NCBI RefSeq assembly: GCF_030065675.1 | Contig: NZ_JASJDK010000056.1 | Span: forward strand, 1 to 38,925 | Direction of reading: 5' to 3' | Source: Mastigocoleus sp. MO_188.B34 | GTDB taxonomy: Bacteria > Cyanobacteriota > Cyanobacteriia > Cyanobacteriales > Nostocaceae | DNA: 38,925 nt | In this document: in pieces, positions 7,788-16,235 of the stretch | Layout: every line of letters begins with the position of its first letter | How positions within the stretch are numbered: position 1 is the first letter of the stretch | Notes under the pieces: model-generated | Told to the model about the DNA's origin: nothing | Database searches by the model: none | Seen by the model: the letters and a program-made list of their open reading frames with translations, nothing else | Position numbers and translations under genes: made by a program

Positions 7788-10082
7788 ATGGCTGATTCTG
7801 TGAAAGCATCTACACAGGGTTTAGAAACAGTTGATTTAGCTAGACGTAGAAAGGGGTGGAATAAATTAGCAAAAGTTTGGTATGAAGCTGCATTGACTTC
7901 AAAGGCAACTTTAAAACGATTTTGGGCTAGAGAAGCCATTAATCGAGAAACATTTATCAGGATTTGCGAAACAGCAGGGCTCATAAGTTGGGAAGATATT
8001 GTTGAACATTATCAAACTCCAAGAATCCCCTTAGACCCAGATTTTGTTGGTCGTGAAGACGCAATTGCTCAGCTTAACGCTTTAGTTAATCAAGGAGCAA
8101 AAATCATTGTTATTCAAGGTGAAGGGGGTATTGGAAAAACAAAGCTAGCACGCAGATATTTTAAAATTCACGGCTTTGATTTTTTAGTATTATGGATGCC
8201 TACAGAACCCCACCACATTATTTCTGTGGAAAGCTTAGTAGAAGAATGGTTGCGGAGGGATTTTCATGAAGAACCAGGACGGGAATTGTGGATTAACTTA
8301 CAAAGACTCAAGCGTAAGCTCCAAAATCAAGAGAAGAAAATTTGTATTCTGATTGACAACCTGGAGTCAGCTTTAGACAAAAATGGAAGGTTAATTAAAT
8401 CTCTACGTTCTTATTTTTACCTATTGCAAACATTAGCAGATCCTAGCGTCAACTCACTAACCTTGATTACTAGTCGAGAACGTCTATGCGAGTCTGGAAT
8501 AGATGTAAACTCATATACTCTCAAGGGCTTAGATAGTCAAGCTTGGAAGCAATTCTTCTCTAGTCGCAAAATTAATAGTGACTCTCCAACATTGAGTGAA
8601 ATGTGCAAAGCTTATGGTGGTAACGCCAAAGCAATGAAAATCATTAGTGGTGCTGTCATAACTGATTTTGAGAAAAATATTGATGCTTACTGGAATTCGA
8701 CAAAGGACGATTTATTAATTGAGCGGGAATTAGAAAACTTAGTTGTTAGTCAGTTTAACCGCTTAAAAAAAATCGATCCTGAAGCATATTGTCTTTTATA
8801 TCGTTTAGGGTGTTACCGCTATCAAGATGAAGATGTACCTTTTGTTAATTTCAAAGGTATTTTGTGTTTATTATGGGATGTACCAGAATCACAACGTCGC
8901 AGAGTACTAAATCGTCTTTGCGATCGGTATTTAGTTGAATGTCGCAAAGGAAAACATTGGCTACATCCAGTAATTCTTACTGAAGCAATCGCAAGACTGC
9001 AAAATAGTAGGGATCTAGAATTAGCCCACCGACAAGCTGCAGATTATTGGACTAATAGCATCGAAACTATTAATCACACTGCCGATGCTCTTAAAGCTTT
9101 ACAAGCCTACCATCACTACGTAGCAATTGCAGACTTTGAAAAAGCTGCCGATATTATCATCAAATCCAGAGTTAATCAATGGGGAACGCAAGAATCATTA
9201 GCTAGATCGTTTTATAAACGTGGATTGCTCGAACAGCTCGAACGAGCAATAACTTGTATCTTAAACAAACTCAATCCCAGTTATCGTACTGCGAAACTAT
9301 ATCGTATTTTAGGTAAGATTAGCTTTATTTCCGGTAATCTTTACCTTGCGATTAAATATTGCGAACAATCCCATCAGTTAGTTAAATATTGTTTACAAAG
9401 AATACCACCAACCAATACTGAAACCATAAACAAGCTAAAGTTTATGGAAATAAACTGTTTATCAACAATTGGGACTAGTCAAATTGGTCTGTGGGAGTTA
9501 GAAGCAGCCGAAAAAACTTTAATTCAAGTCATTCAATTAGCAAAAAAAATTGATTACGATAAGTATGCACCTTCAGGCTTGTTTTATTTAGCATATTTAA
9601 ATTCATATCAGGGAAATAAGCATAAAGCCTGCAAAATTGCGAATTATCTTTATAATCGCTTACCAGAGCAAGGAATTCCTTCATGGGGGACAGAATACAG
9701 ATTATATTACTTATCCCTAACCTATAAAAGCTTGGGCGAAATTGACAAGTCCTTGAAACTTTTGCAGCGTATTATGTCGAATAACGACAATCCCTACACT
9801 CAAGCCAAAAATAAAGCTAAATGTGGCTTAGCACAGTTGTATCGAGAAAAAGGAAAATATTTACAAGCTCTAAGTTTTCACGAACAAGCAATCGAGACTT
9901 TTGGCGAAATTGGTGCTAGATATGATTTAGCAGAAGCTTATTTTCAACGAGCATTAACTTACAAAAAAATTGGGGCGATCGCCAAAAGCCGAGATGATTT
10001 TGACAAAGCGATTAACCTGTTTAAAGAAATGCGAGCTATCAAGCAAGTTGAAAAAATTAAATTAACAATGGGAAATCTTTAA
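7788..10082 (+). CDS. STAND (NB-ARC-like) NTPase with HTH-like N-terminus and TPR tail
   Basis: 764 residues from the ATG at 7788; an in-frame GTG at 7767 is the alternative, and neither has a good ribosome-binding site. Residues 10-70 form a helical head (ARRRKGW, SKATLKRFWAREAI, FIRICETAGL) like the HTH-type domain found before NB-ARC modules in many cyanobacterial proteins. The NTPase follows: FVGRED linker, Walker A GEGGIGKT at about 111-118, Walker B ICILIDNLE at about 185, and LITSRER as the sensor motif. The C-terminal half is helical repeats ending in clear TPR units (ALSFHEQAIETFGEIGARYD, AEAYFQRALTYKKIG). Such proteins act as ligand-triggered switches in regulation, cell death or phage defence. 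No effector domain is visible, so the role is open. Confidence 0.85.
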   Translation: MADSVKASTQGLETVDLARRRKGWNKLAKVWYEAALTSKATLKRFWAREAINRETFIRICETAGLISWEDIVEHYQTPRIPLDPDFVGREDAIAQLNALVNQGAKIIVIQGEGGIGKTKLARRYFKIHGFDFLVLWMPTEPHHIISVESLVEEWLRRDFHEEPGRELWINLQRLKRKLQNQEKKICILIDNLESALDKNGRLIKSLRSYFYLLQTLADPSVNSLTLITSRERLCESGIDVNSYTLKGLDSQAWKQFFSSRKINSDSPTLSEMCKAYGGNAKAMKIISGAVITDFEKNIDAYWNSTKDDLLIERELENLVVSQFNRLKKIDPEAYCLLYRLGCYRYQDEDVPFVNFKGILCLLWDVPESQRRRVLNRLCDRYLVECRKGKHWLHPVILTEAIARLQNSRDLELAHRQAADYWTNSIETINHTADALKALQAYHHYVAIADFEKAADIIIKSRVNQWGTQESLARSFYKRGLLEQLERAITCILNKLNPSYRTAKLYRILGKISFISGNLYLAIKYCEQSHQLVKYCLQRIPPTNTETINKLKFMEINCLSTIGTSQIGLWELEAAEKTLIQVIQLAKKIDYDKYAPSGLFYLAYLNSYQGNKHKACKIANYLYNRLPEQGIPSWGTEYRLYYLSLTYKSLGEIDKSLKLLQRIMSNNDNPYTQAKNKAKCGLAQLYREKGKYLQALSFHEQAIETFGEIGARYDLAEAYFQRALTYKKIGAIAKSRDDFDKAINLFKEMRAIKQVEKIKLTMGNL

Positions 10083-10330
10083 AGATAGAACTCTCAAGAT
10101 ATAACTCTCAAGATCAAGTTTTCAAGAGAAAGTGCTGGAGATAAATTTCTAAAGATAAATAGGGAAACGGGAACTAGAAACAAAGGATTGGGGACTAAAA
10201 ACTAGGAACTGGGAATGGGTAAAATACGTATGTTAATTTTTTCAAAAATTATACCTAAAATCCACGTTTTAATACTTAGTTTAGAAAACCTATCCCTAAT
10301 CCCCATACCCTAATAGGAGAAGAAGAAAAC

Positions 10331-10972
10331 ATGAAAAATTCTTCAATAACTTCCGAAGAATTCTCTTTAGAAAAATGGATGCACAATCCTCTTGAGGAAA
10401 TACAAAATTTAGATAATTTAAATTCTTCAGATAACTTCAATCGATTAAATGAAATTAATTCAGAGCAACTTGAGGAAGAATTCGAAGAAGAACTAGATTC
10501 TACTCAGGTAGTACATCAAGAATTTGTTGATTCAAAGGTTATAACCCTTAAACAGCGCCGCATTCAAGGAAATATTTACTATCACTGGCGAAACTTTAAT
10601 GATTCCCATCAACAACGCGGGCAAATATATACAGATGTACCATGTATTGCTGATGGTGAAGAATGGCAGCCATCTGTAGCTTATCTTACGCCGCAATTAT
10701 TAAAACATTATGGTGAACCAGATATATTTCCCCAAAGTTTTCCTTTGATCGCTGAGATTGTTTCTCTGACAGATCTCGCTGAGGAAGTAATTGCTAAAGC
10801 TCAAATGTACTTGCACAATGGTTCTGAGGAAGTATGGTTAATCTTCCCAGAAAATCGGTGGATTATTGTCACCACATCATCTCAACAGCTAGTTTTTACT
10901 TCTGGTGAAATTATCTACACTCAACGAGTACTTCGAGGTTTTACTGCAGCAGTAGATGATTTATTGGTTTGA
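10331..10972 (+). CDS. Uma2-like (DUF820) protein with a diverged active site
   Basis: 213 residues with a strong AGGAG site upstream of the ATG. Residues 75-205 match the Uma2 family (PD-(D/E)XK-like fold, very abundant in cyanobacteria): the final part EIVSLTDLAEEVIAKAQMYL followed by GSEEVWLIFPE is characteristic. The usual catalytic Asp of the PDV motif is replaced by Ser (PSVAY, Ser115); Glu142 in AEIVS remains. The first 65 residues are an acidic Asn/Glu-rich extension not normal for the family. It is probably not a nuclease in its present form, or works differently. It lies 250 bp after the STAND gene on the same strand; a shared function is only speculation. Confidence 0.75.
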   Translation: MKNSSITSEEFSLEKWMHNPLEEIQNLDNLNSSDNFNRLNEINSEQLEEEFEEELDSTQVVHQEFVDSKVITLKQRRIQGNIYYHWRNFNDSHQQRGQIYTDVPCIADGEEWQPSVAYLTPQLLKHYGEPDIFPQSFPLIAEIVSLTDLAEEVIAKAQMYLHNGSEEVWLIFPENRWIIVTTSSQQLVFTSGEIIYTQRVLRGFTAAVDDLLV

Positions 10973-10979
10973 AGAAGAA

Positions 10980-11000
10980 GTCAGGAGTCAGGAGTCAGGA
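10980..11000. repeat. Three tandem copies of GTCAGGA
   Basis: Three perfect heptamers directly after the Uma2-like gene. Related degenerate copies occur at about 4107-4130. This is another of the short tandem heptamers typical of filamentous cyanobacteria. Confidence 0.85.
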
Positions 11001-11005
11001 GTAAT

Positions 11006-11063
11006 GTTAGCGGAGCGGGGCGCGACCTAGCGTAAGCGTACTGTAAGTATTGCGCACAGTAAT
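11006..11063. repeat. GC-rich dispersed repeat, copy B
   Basis: Reverse-complement relative of the block at 2867-2900. It shares GTTAGCG-AGCGGGGCGCG, TAAGCG and CACAGTAAT, with an internal insertion of about 25 bp relative to copy A. It is intergenic. Confidence 0.7.
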
Positions 11064-11140
11064 AAGTAATAAATCAGAATTGAGTAGTTGGAAATCTGTA
11101 AAATCAAGCGATCGAGTCAGTTACTTCATAAAAATTAAAA

Positions 11141-11193
11141 AAAAACCCCCACTTCTACGTTTAATGTAGATGTGGGGAGGGAAGGGGGTTTTT
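11141..11193. terminator. Double stem-loop with alternative pairings
   Basis: CCCCACTTCTAC (11147-11158) pairs with GTAGATGTGGGG (11166-11177) with one mismatch and a 7-nt loop. An outer pairing joins AAAAACCCCC (11141-11150) to GGGGGTTTTT (11184-11193). The C-run can pair with either G-run. On the plus strand the outer stem ends in a T-run, so it can work as an intrinsic terminator; the A-run on the left lets it work on the minus strand too. It lies 170 bp after the Uma2-like gene and 300 bp before the ABC transporter gene. Confidence 0.65.
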
Positions 11194-11331
11194 GTTTTTC
11201 GTTTGACTTGATATAACTTTAAAGCACCGATAGTGACAATCTTGTGACAAAAATCTGAAAAAAAGAAGATTTTTGGAGAAAACCCCAAAATACTTTCCTT
11301 GATGATAGTTAAAATGTACTAAATAGATAAC

Positions 11332-11365
11332 TTGACAACTCTTTTTGTGTCTTAGTACTTGTCAA
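11332..11365. promoter_or_regulatory. Inverted repeat TTGACAA-N20-TTGTCAA upstream of the ABC transporter gene
   Basis: Two 7-bp arms at 11332-11338 and 11359-11365. The left arm also reads as a -35 box (TTGACA). No good -10 follows at 16-18 bp. It may be an operator or promoter part for the gene at 11494, but it is weak as evidence. Confidence 0.25.
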
Positions 11366-11493
11366 AATTCTTGTAATCCTAAAATTATTCTGCTCGTCCA
11401 AAATAATTCTGCTTTCCAAAGCTTATGAGTAGACCTATGTTTTTTTCGGCGCACAAGCTAGCCACGCGTTGAAGAAAATTGTAAAATCAATTT

Positions 11494-13329
11494 ATGAGCA
11501 TTCGTAGACAACTTAACGCCCTCCGCCAATTGCTGGCAGTATTTCGCTACAGTGGGCGAGCTATAGGTTTAGTTTGGACGACTAATCGTACTTTAACTAT
11601 TTTAATCGCTGCTTTGACTTTAATCGCAGGTCTTTTACCTGCAGCAGTTGCTTACATCGGTAAGTTAATTGTAGATGCTGTGGTCGAAGCCCGAAATGTC
11701 GGTATTTCTAACAATGGTATTTCTAATAATATTTATCATCCTGTGATTTATGTGGGTTTAGAGGCGATCGCCATAGCTCTACTTGCAGCAAGTCAACGAG
11801 GACTTACAGTTTGTCAATCTTTATTACGAGTATTACTTGCACAAAGAGTAAATGTATTGATTTTAGAAAAAGCATTGACACTGGAGTTAGCACAGTTTGA
11901 AGATTCAGAATTTTACGACAAAATGAGCAATGCGAGAAGAGAAGCTTCTACTCGCCCATTATCCTTAGTTAATCGTACTTTTGGTTTAGTACAAAGTGCT
12001 CTTTCTCTGTTTACTTATGGTGCTTTGCTAGTCAACTTTTCGCTTTGGGCTGTTGTCATCTTAGTTTTAGCAGCCATTCCAGCTTTTATCGCCGAAACAA
12101 AATTTGCTGGACAAGCTTTTCGATTATTTCGTTGGCGCGCTCCAGAAACTCGCCAACAGCGTTATTTAGAAACTTTAGTCGCCAGAGAAGATTTTGCCAA
12201 GGAAGTAAAACTTTATAAATTAGGGGAAATGTTGCTCGGGCGTTATCACAATGTATTTAATCAAATTTATGGTGAAGACAGAGACTTAACTTTACGAAGA
12301 GGTCTATGGGGATATTTATTGAGTTTGCTGAGTACCGGAGCTCTATATCTAGCTTATGCTTGGATAGTCATCGAAACAGTTGCTAATAGAATTTCTCTGG
12401 GAGAAATGACAATGTATCTGACTGTTTTTCGTCAGGGACAAAGAACTTTTTCCGAAGCACTCACTTCAATTGGAGGAATGTACGAAGATAACCTATATTT
12501 GTCCAACCTCTACGAATTTTTAGAAGAGAAAGTCCCACAACCCAGGGGAGAAGCAACTAGGGGAATATATCCGGGAGATGGAATTCGTTTTGAAAATGTA
12601 TCTTTTACCTATCCAGGTAGCTCTAAACCAGCTTTGAAAAATATATCCTTTCACCTCCAACCTGGGGAAAAACTAGCAATTGTAGGTGAAAATGGTTCGG
12701 GTAAAACAACTCTAATTAAACTATTAACTCGACTATATAATCCCGAGTCCGGGAGAATTTTACTCGATGGTTTGGACTTACAAGAATGGGATGTAGAGGT
12801 ACTGCGACAGCGTATTAGTGTAATTTTCCAAAATTTTGTCCGCTATCAATTTACAGTCGGCGAAAATATTGGCGTAGGTGAAGTGGAGAATCTTGAAGAT
12901 TCAAGTCGTTGGGAAGTAGCTGCGGAAATGGGAATGGCGCGACCTTTTATTAAAAATTTACCCCAAGGTTTTCGTACCCAGTTAGGTCGCTGGTTCAAAG
13001 GAGGACAAGAACTTTCTGGCGGTCAATGGCAAAAAATAGCCCTTTCTCGAGCTTTTATGCGCAGTAAAGCTGATATTTTAGTTTTAGATGAACCCACCTC
13101 AGCTATGGATCCTCAAGCAGAGTTTGAGATTTTTAACCACTTTCGCACTAGCACTAAAAATCAGATGGTATTTTTAATTTCCCATCGTTTCTCTACGGTG
13201 CGGATGGCTGACAAAATTTTGGTCATTGAGTTTGGAGAAATTATCGAAGAAGGAACTCATGAAGAATTATTGCAAGTACAAGGGCTATATGCAAAGTTAT
13301 TTCACCTGCAAGCTGCTGGTTATCGATAA
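11494..13329 (+). CDS. ABC transporter half-exporter (fused membrane and ATPase domains)
   Basis: 611 residues. Residues about 1-345 form a six-helix type I exporter domain with hydrophobic segments such as TILIAALTLIAGLLPAAVAY and LVNFSLWAVVILVLAAIPAF. The ATPase follows: Walker A GENGSGKTTL near 397, signature LSGGQWQKIALSRAF near 506, Walker B ILVLDEPTSAMD near 528, and the H-loop His in LISHRFSTVR. It would work as a homodimer or heterodimer in the plasma membrane; substrate unknown (lipid, peptide or drug). No peptidase domain is present. The closest kinds I recall are MsbA/lantibiotic-exporter-like proteins. It precedes the metallophosphoesterase gene by 215 bp on the same strand. Confidence 0.9.
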   Translation: MSIRRQLNALRQLLAVFRYSGRAIGLVWTTNRTLTILIAALTLIAGLLPAAVAYIGKLIVDAVVEARNVGISNNGISNNIYHPVIYVGLEAIAIALLAASQRGLTVCQSLLRVLLAQRVNVLILEKALTLELAQFEDSEFYDKMSNARREASTRPLSLVNRTFGLVQSALSLFTYGALLVNFSLWAVVILVLAAIPAFIAETKFAGQAFRLFRWRAPETRQQRYLETLVAREDFAKEVKLYKLGEMLLGRYHNVFNQIYGEDRDLTLRRGLWGYLLSLLSTGALYLAYAWIVIETVANRISLGEMTMYLTVFRQGQRTFSEALTSIGGMYEDNLYLSNLYEFLEEKVPQPRGEATRGIYPGDGIRFENVSFTYPGSSKPALKNISFHLQPGEKLAIVGENGSGKTTLIKLLTRLYNPESGRILLDGLDLQEWDVEVLRQRISVIFQNFVRYQFTVGENIGVGEVENLEDSSRWEVAAEMGMARPFIKNLPQGFRTQLGRWFKGGQELSGGQWQKIALSRAFMRSKADILVLDEPTSAMDPQAEFEIFNHFRTSTKNQMVFLISHRFSTVRMADKILVIEFGEIIEEGTHEELLQVQGLYAKLFHLQAAGYR

Positions 13330-13545
13330 ATTGACAAAACTTAATAATACTCAGGTACAATCATGGTGAAGAGTCGGTCTTGCGATTGGTAAATTCTAAT
13401 TTCTCATCTCTGGAAATAATTCCTAGAACTTTTCAATCACGCATCATTTGTATATCAAGTAAACATACTGCAACACAATAGATATTAGTCTAATACGAAA
13501 ATAATAGCCAGAGAGATTAGCCGAATACACATCCACCGAAACAAA

Positions 13546-15150
13546 ATGAAAGTTATCACAGAACCTTCAATTGCGGTAAAAATTCAAAAGATGAAAGAAC
13601 GGGTGCGTTGGTCACACCCAAGCATTGTCTCTCGCTCAATTGATCAAACAAGTATGGTTATTGATGATGGGAAAGAAGAAAGCGAGGAATTTTCGTTTTT
13701 AGTCATTGGTGATAGTGGTTCTGGACCGCACCGTACTCATAATCCCCAAAGAGAAATTGCTGAATTGATGCTTCCCCATCGGGATGAATGTAGTTTTGTT
13801 TTACATACAGGGGATGTAATGTACTTGGTTGGTTCTCGGGATTATTATCCAGAGAACTTTATTAAGCCTTATCGGGAATTTTTAGTAGGTGGTGAGAACT
13901 ACGAACACATTTCCTACGACAACATGACTTTTAATCAACCTTTCTTACCAGTCCCTGGTAATCATGACTATTATGAAGTACCGTTTTTTTATCGGTTGTT
14001 AGCTGGAGTTACTCTCCCCTTACGTCGGTTTTTTGGCTATAAAGATTTAGATTTGAGTTGGAATAGCTCCTATAAAGGGGATGCTTACGCACGGGCTTTT
14101 ATCGACTATTTAAAACGATTTAATTCCCAGGAAAAATTAGAATATCATTTAAATTCCCATTACACTGGGAAAACTGATTTCGGTAGGTGTTTGCGTTATG
14201 TACCGGGCGAATTTACCCGTTTACCCAACCGTTATTATACTTTTCGCTATGGCGGAATTGACTTTTTTGCCCTTGATTCTAGTACTTTTAACGAACCTTT
14301 AACACCTACTAATGCAGATGAGATTCACAGCCAATCAGAACATGATGAACGTAGATTTTTAACTACAGAGAGATTAAAAGTAGAACAGGAACAACAGCAA
14401 ATTATTGCGACTCTTAGCATACTTAATGATGGCATTCCAGAGCAAGCCGAACAAATTGATGATCTCAACGCGAAATTAGAGCAATTGAATGAGATCAAAA
14501 TGGATCTTGATAAACAACTCAACCATAATAAAAGTAAAGTAATCGACTTTGAACAACTCCATTGGTTAGAGCAAAGATTAATTAAATCTTGGGAAGATCG
14601 AGAAGTCCGGGGACGGATCATTTACTTTCACCATCCACCCTACGTTACAGAAGCAACAAAATGGGGACAAGCACAAACTTTGGCTGTTCGTCATCGTTTG
14701 CGTAAAGTCTTAGATCATGTAGTTGAAGAACTTGGTTATTTACCCTCACAAGGTCCCCTAGTAGACCTAATTCTTAACGGTCACGCTCACTGTTTTGAAC
14801 ACCTTCAGACTTTAGATACCGGTCATGCTGATTCAAATCTCAATTGTATTGTTTGTGGTGGTAGTGGGTTTAGTTTGCGTCGTCAACGAGAAGAAGGAGC
14901 AGAACTGACCGAAACCTTTGTCACGGAATCAGGTAAAGAAGTTCGTAAGGTTGCTACTTGTCAACGGTTTATTGGTCGTAGCGGTCAAGGTTCTGATAAA
15001 AGACGTCCCTATTCTGGCATTAGGATAGACGTCAGAAAAGGTAATCCTTTACAGTTTGTGATTGTACCTTTTGTTGCCGAAAGGCATCAGCATCAATGGT
15101 ACTACCCGGAAATTGAACCACTTGCAATAAATCCAATTGGATTGGGCTAG
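13546..15150 (+). CDS. Calcineurin-like metallophosphoesterase with coiled-coil insert
   Basis: 534 residues. All dinuclear-metal motifs are present: GDSG (Asp56), GDV (Asp90), GNHD (138-141), FHHPPY near 361 and GHAH near 410. The protein therefore probably hydrolyses a phosphoester with two metal ions; substrate unknown. Between the third and fourth motifs (about residues 265-345) is a Gln/Glu/Leu-rich stretch (EQEQQQ, LNAKLEQLNEIKMDLDKQL) that should form a coiled coil, perhaps for dimer or partner binding. No signal peptide or membrane helix is visible, so it is likely cytoplasmic or membrane-associated. It follows the ABC exporter on the same strand, but no link beyond order can be shown. 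Confidence 0.88.
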   Translation: MKVITEPSIAVKIQKMKERVRWSHPSIVSRSIDQTSMVIDDGKEESEEFSFLVIGDSGSGPHRTHNPQREIAELMLPHRDECSFVLHTGDVMYLVGSRDYYPENFIKPYREFLVGGENYEHISYDNMTFNQPFLPVPGNHDYYEVPFFYRLLAGVTLPLRRFFGYKDLDLSWNSSYKGDAYARAFIDYLKRFNSQEKLEYHLNSHYTGKTDFGRCLRYVPGEFTRLPNRYYTFRYGGIDFFALDSSTFNEPLTPTNADEIHSQSEHDERRFLTTERLKVEQEQQQIIATLSILNDGIPEQAEQIDDLNAKLEQLNEIKMDLDKQLNHNKSKVIDFEQLHWLEQRLIKSWEDREVRGRIIYFHHPPYVTEATKWGQAQTLAVRHRLRKVLDHVVEELGYLPSQGPLVDLILNGHAHCFEHLQTLDTGHADSNLNCIVCGGSGFSLRRQREEGAELTETFVTESGKEVRKVATCQRFIGRSGQGSDKRRPYSGIRIDVRKGNPLQFVIVPFVAERHQHQWYYPEIEPLAINPIGLG

Positions 15151-15316
15151 ATGCGGGAAAGTCAAAACAAAGAAATAAAATTATTAAAAAACAAAATCCA
15201 AAACAAAACTATTTTAAACAAATAGAAGCCAACATTATCCTTAGTCGGTTTGTAAAAATCAGCTAAGGAAAACCCCCTTATTTAATTAATTTGCCAGACT
15301 TTCAAGGTAAAAGACT

Positions 15317-16048
15317 TTATTTTGCTGAAAGATTACTCTTTTGTAAAAAATTTAATAAAGAATCCTCTTTGCGCAAGTCCATTTGCTTGGCTAAAGATTG
15401 ATTAGTGTTAAGTCCCTGGGTTGCAGGAAAAACACTTTTTGATTGCGGTGGAAGAATAGCTGCAATGGGCTTCTTCTGAGTCGATACCCGCTTCATCGGT
15501 GGTATGTGGGTAGCACGATTGCGATATGGATTATTTTGTGGTGCTCCTGTCTGTGGCGATCGCACAAATTTTCTTGTCTTCTTTTTTATGGAAGAATTAT
15601 TTTGTGCAACAGATTCCTGGGGTTTCGCTGCAGGTTGGCGATCGCGAACCTTCCATCTTCGATACTGTTTGGGTTTAACTGGACCATTCAGCCATCGACA
15701 TAACAACAAACATCCACTAGCACAGCTAAAAGCAATTGCTGCTACCATCCATAAAGGAACGGGATTGATTTCTTGGCGTGTTGGTTTAATTGATTGTTCT
15801 AGTTCAACTGTAACTCGATCTACTTGTTCGCTTGTTACTAGTTCAACATGAGTCAAACTATATAAAGAGATAGTAGCACCACCGATGAATATTCCTAGGC
15901 ATCCAATTAAAAACAGCCAATGATATTTAACAAATGTATGTATCAGAATATTCCCAGAAGAAATTAGTTTAGATTTAGCTGTTTTTTGTTCGGCTTTGGG
16001 TGTTTGTACTTGGGATGATTGATTCTGTACATTCTGAGTGTTTTCCAT
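15317..16048 (-). CDS. Two-TM membrane protein with basic tail, unknown function
   Basis: 243 residues. A Gln/Ser-rich N-terminus is followed by a first hydrophobic helix (about 45-67, WLFLIGCLGIFIGGATISLY), a loop of about 30 residues, a second helix (about 98-117, WMVAAIAFSCASGCLLLCRW), and a long basic, Lys/Arg/Pro/Gln-rich tail without recognisable fold. Both ends would then face the cytoplasm. It lies downstream of ddl on the same strand but is separated by 190 bp and an inverted repeat. Family not recognised; it looks like a lineage-specific cyanobacterial protein. Confidence 0.7.
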   Translation of the reverse strand: MENTQNVQNQSSQVQTPKAEQKTAKSKLISSGNILIHTFVKYHWLFLIGCLGIFIGGATISLYSLTHVELVTSEQVDRVTVELEQSIKPTRQEINPVPLWMVAAIAFSCASGCLLLCRWLNGPVKPKQYRRWKVRDRQPAAKPQESVAQNNSSIKKKTRKFVRSPQTGAPQNNPYRNRATHIPPMKRVSTQKKPIAAILPPQSKSVFPATQGLNTNQSLAKQMDLRKEDSLLNFLQKSNLSAK

Positions 16049-16155
16049 AATTATTTTCAGATTTGTACTATTTATAAGCCCCTCTAAATTGTAATTTTAA
16101 TTGAGTAGGCGATAAATACGTATCCGTATTTAAATTGCAGATTCAATAATTTTTC

Positions 16156-16193
16156 TGAGATAATTAGATCGCAATATTTCAATAATTATCTCA
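16156..16193. promoter_or_regulatory. 11-bp inverted repeat with 16-nt loop between ddl and the two-TM gene
   Basis: TGAGATAATTA (16156-16166) and TAATTATCTCA (16183-16193) are perfect complements. On the plus strand seven A follow; on the minus strand, the direction of both flanking genes, no T-run follows, so a simple terminator is unlikely. It may be a weak terminator for plus-strand transcripts or an operator for the gene starting at 16048. Confidence 0.4.
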
Positions 16194-16235
16194 AAAAAAC
16201 ATAATTTTGGGGTGATTAAGTGTTTTTTTAATGAT

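Noticed and set aside
14325-14621. A 98-codon minus-strand frame rich in Ser, Cys, Leu
   Set aside because: It is the antisense of the coiled-coil insert of the metallophosphoesterase.
15443-15851. Two plus-strand frames of 86 and 115 codons
   Set aside because: They are antisense shadows of the two-TM protein gene, which has better composition and clear membrane helices.
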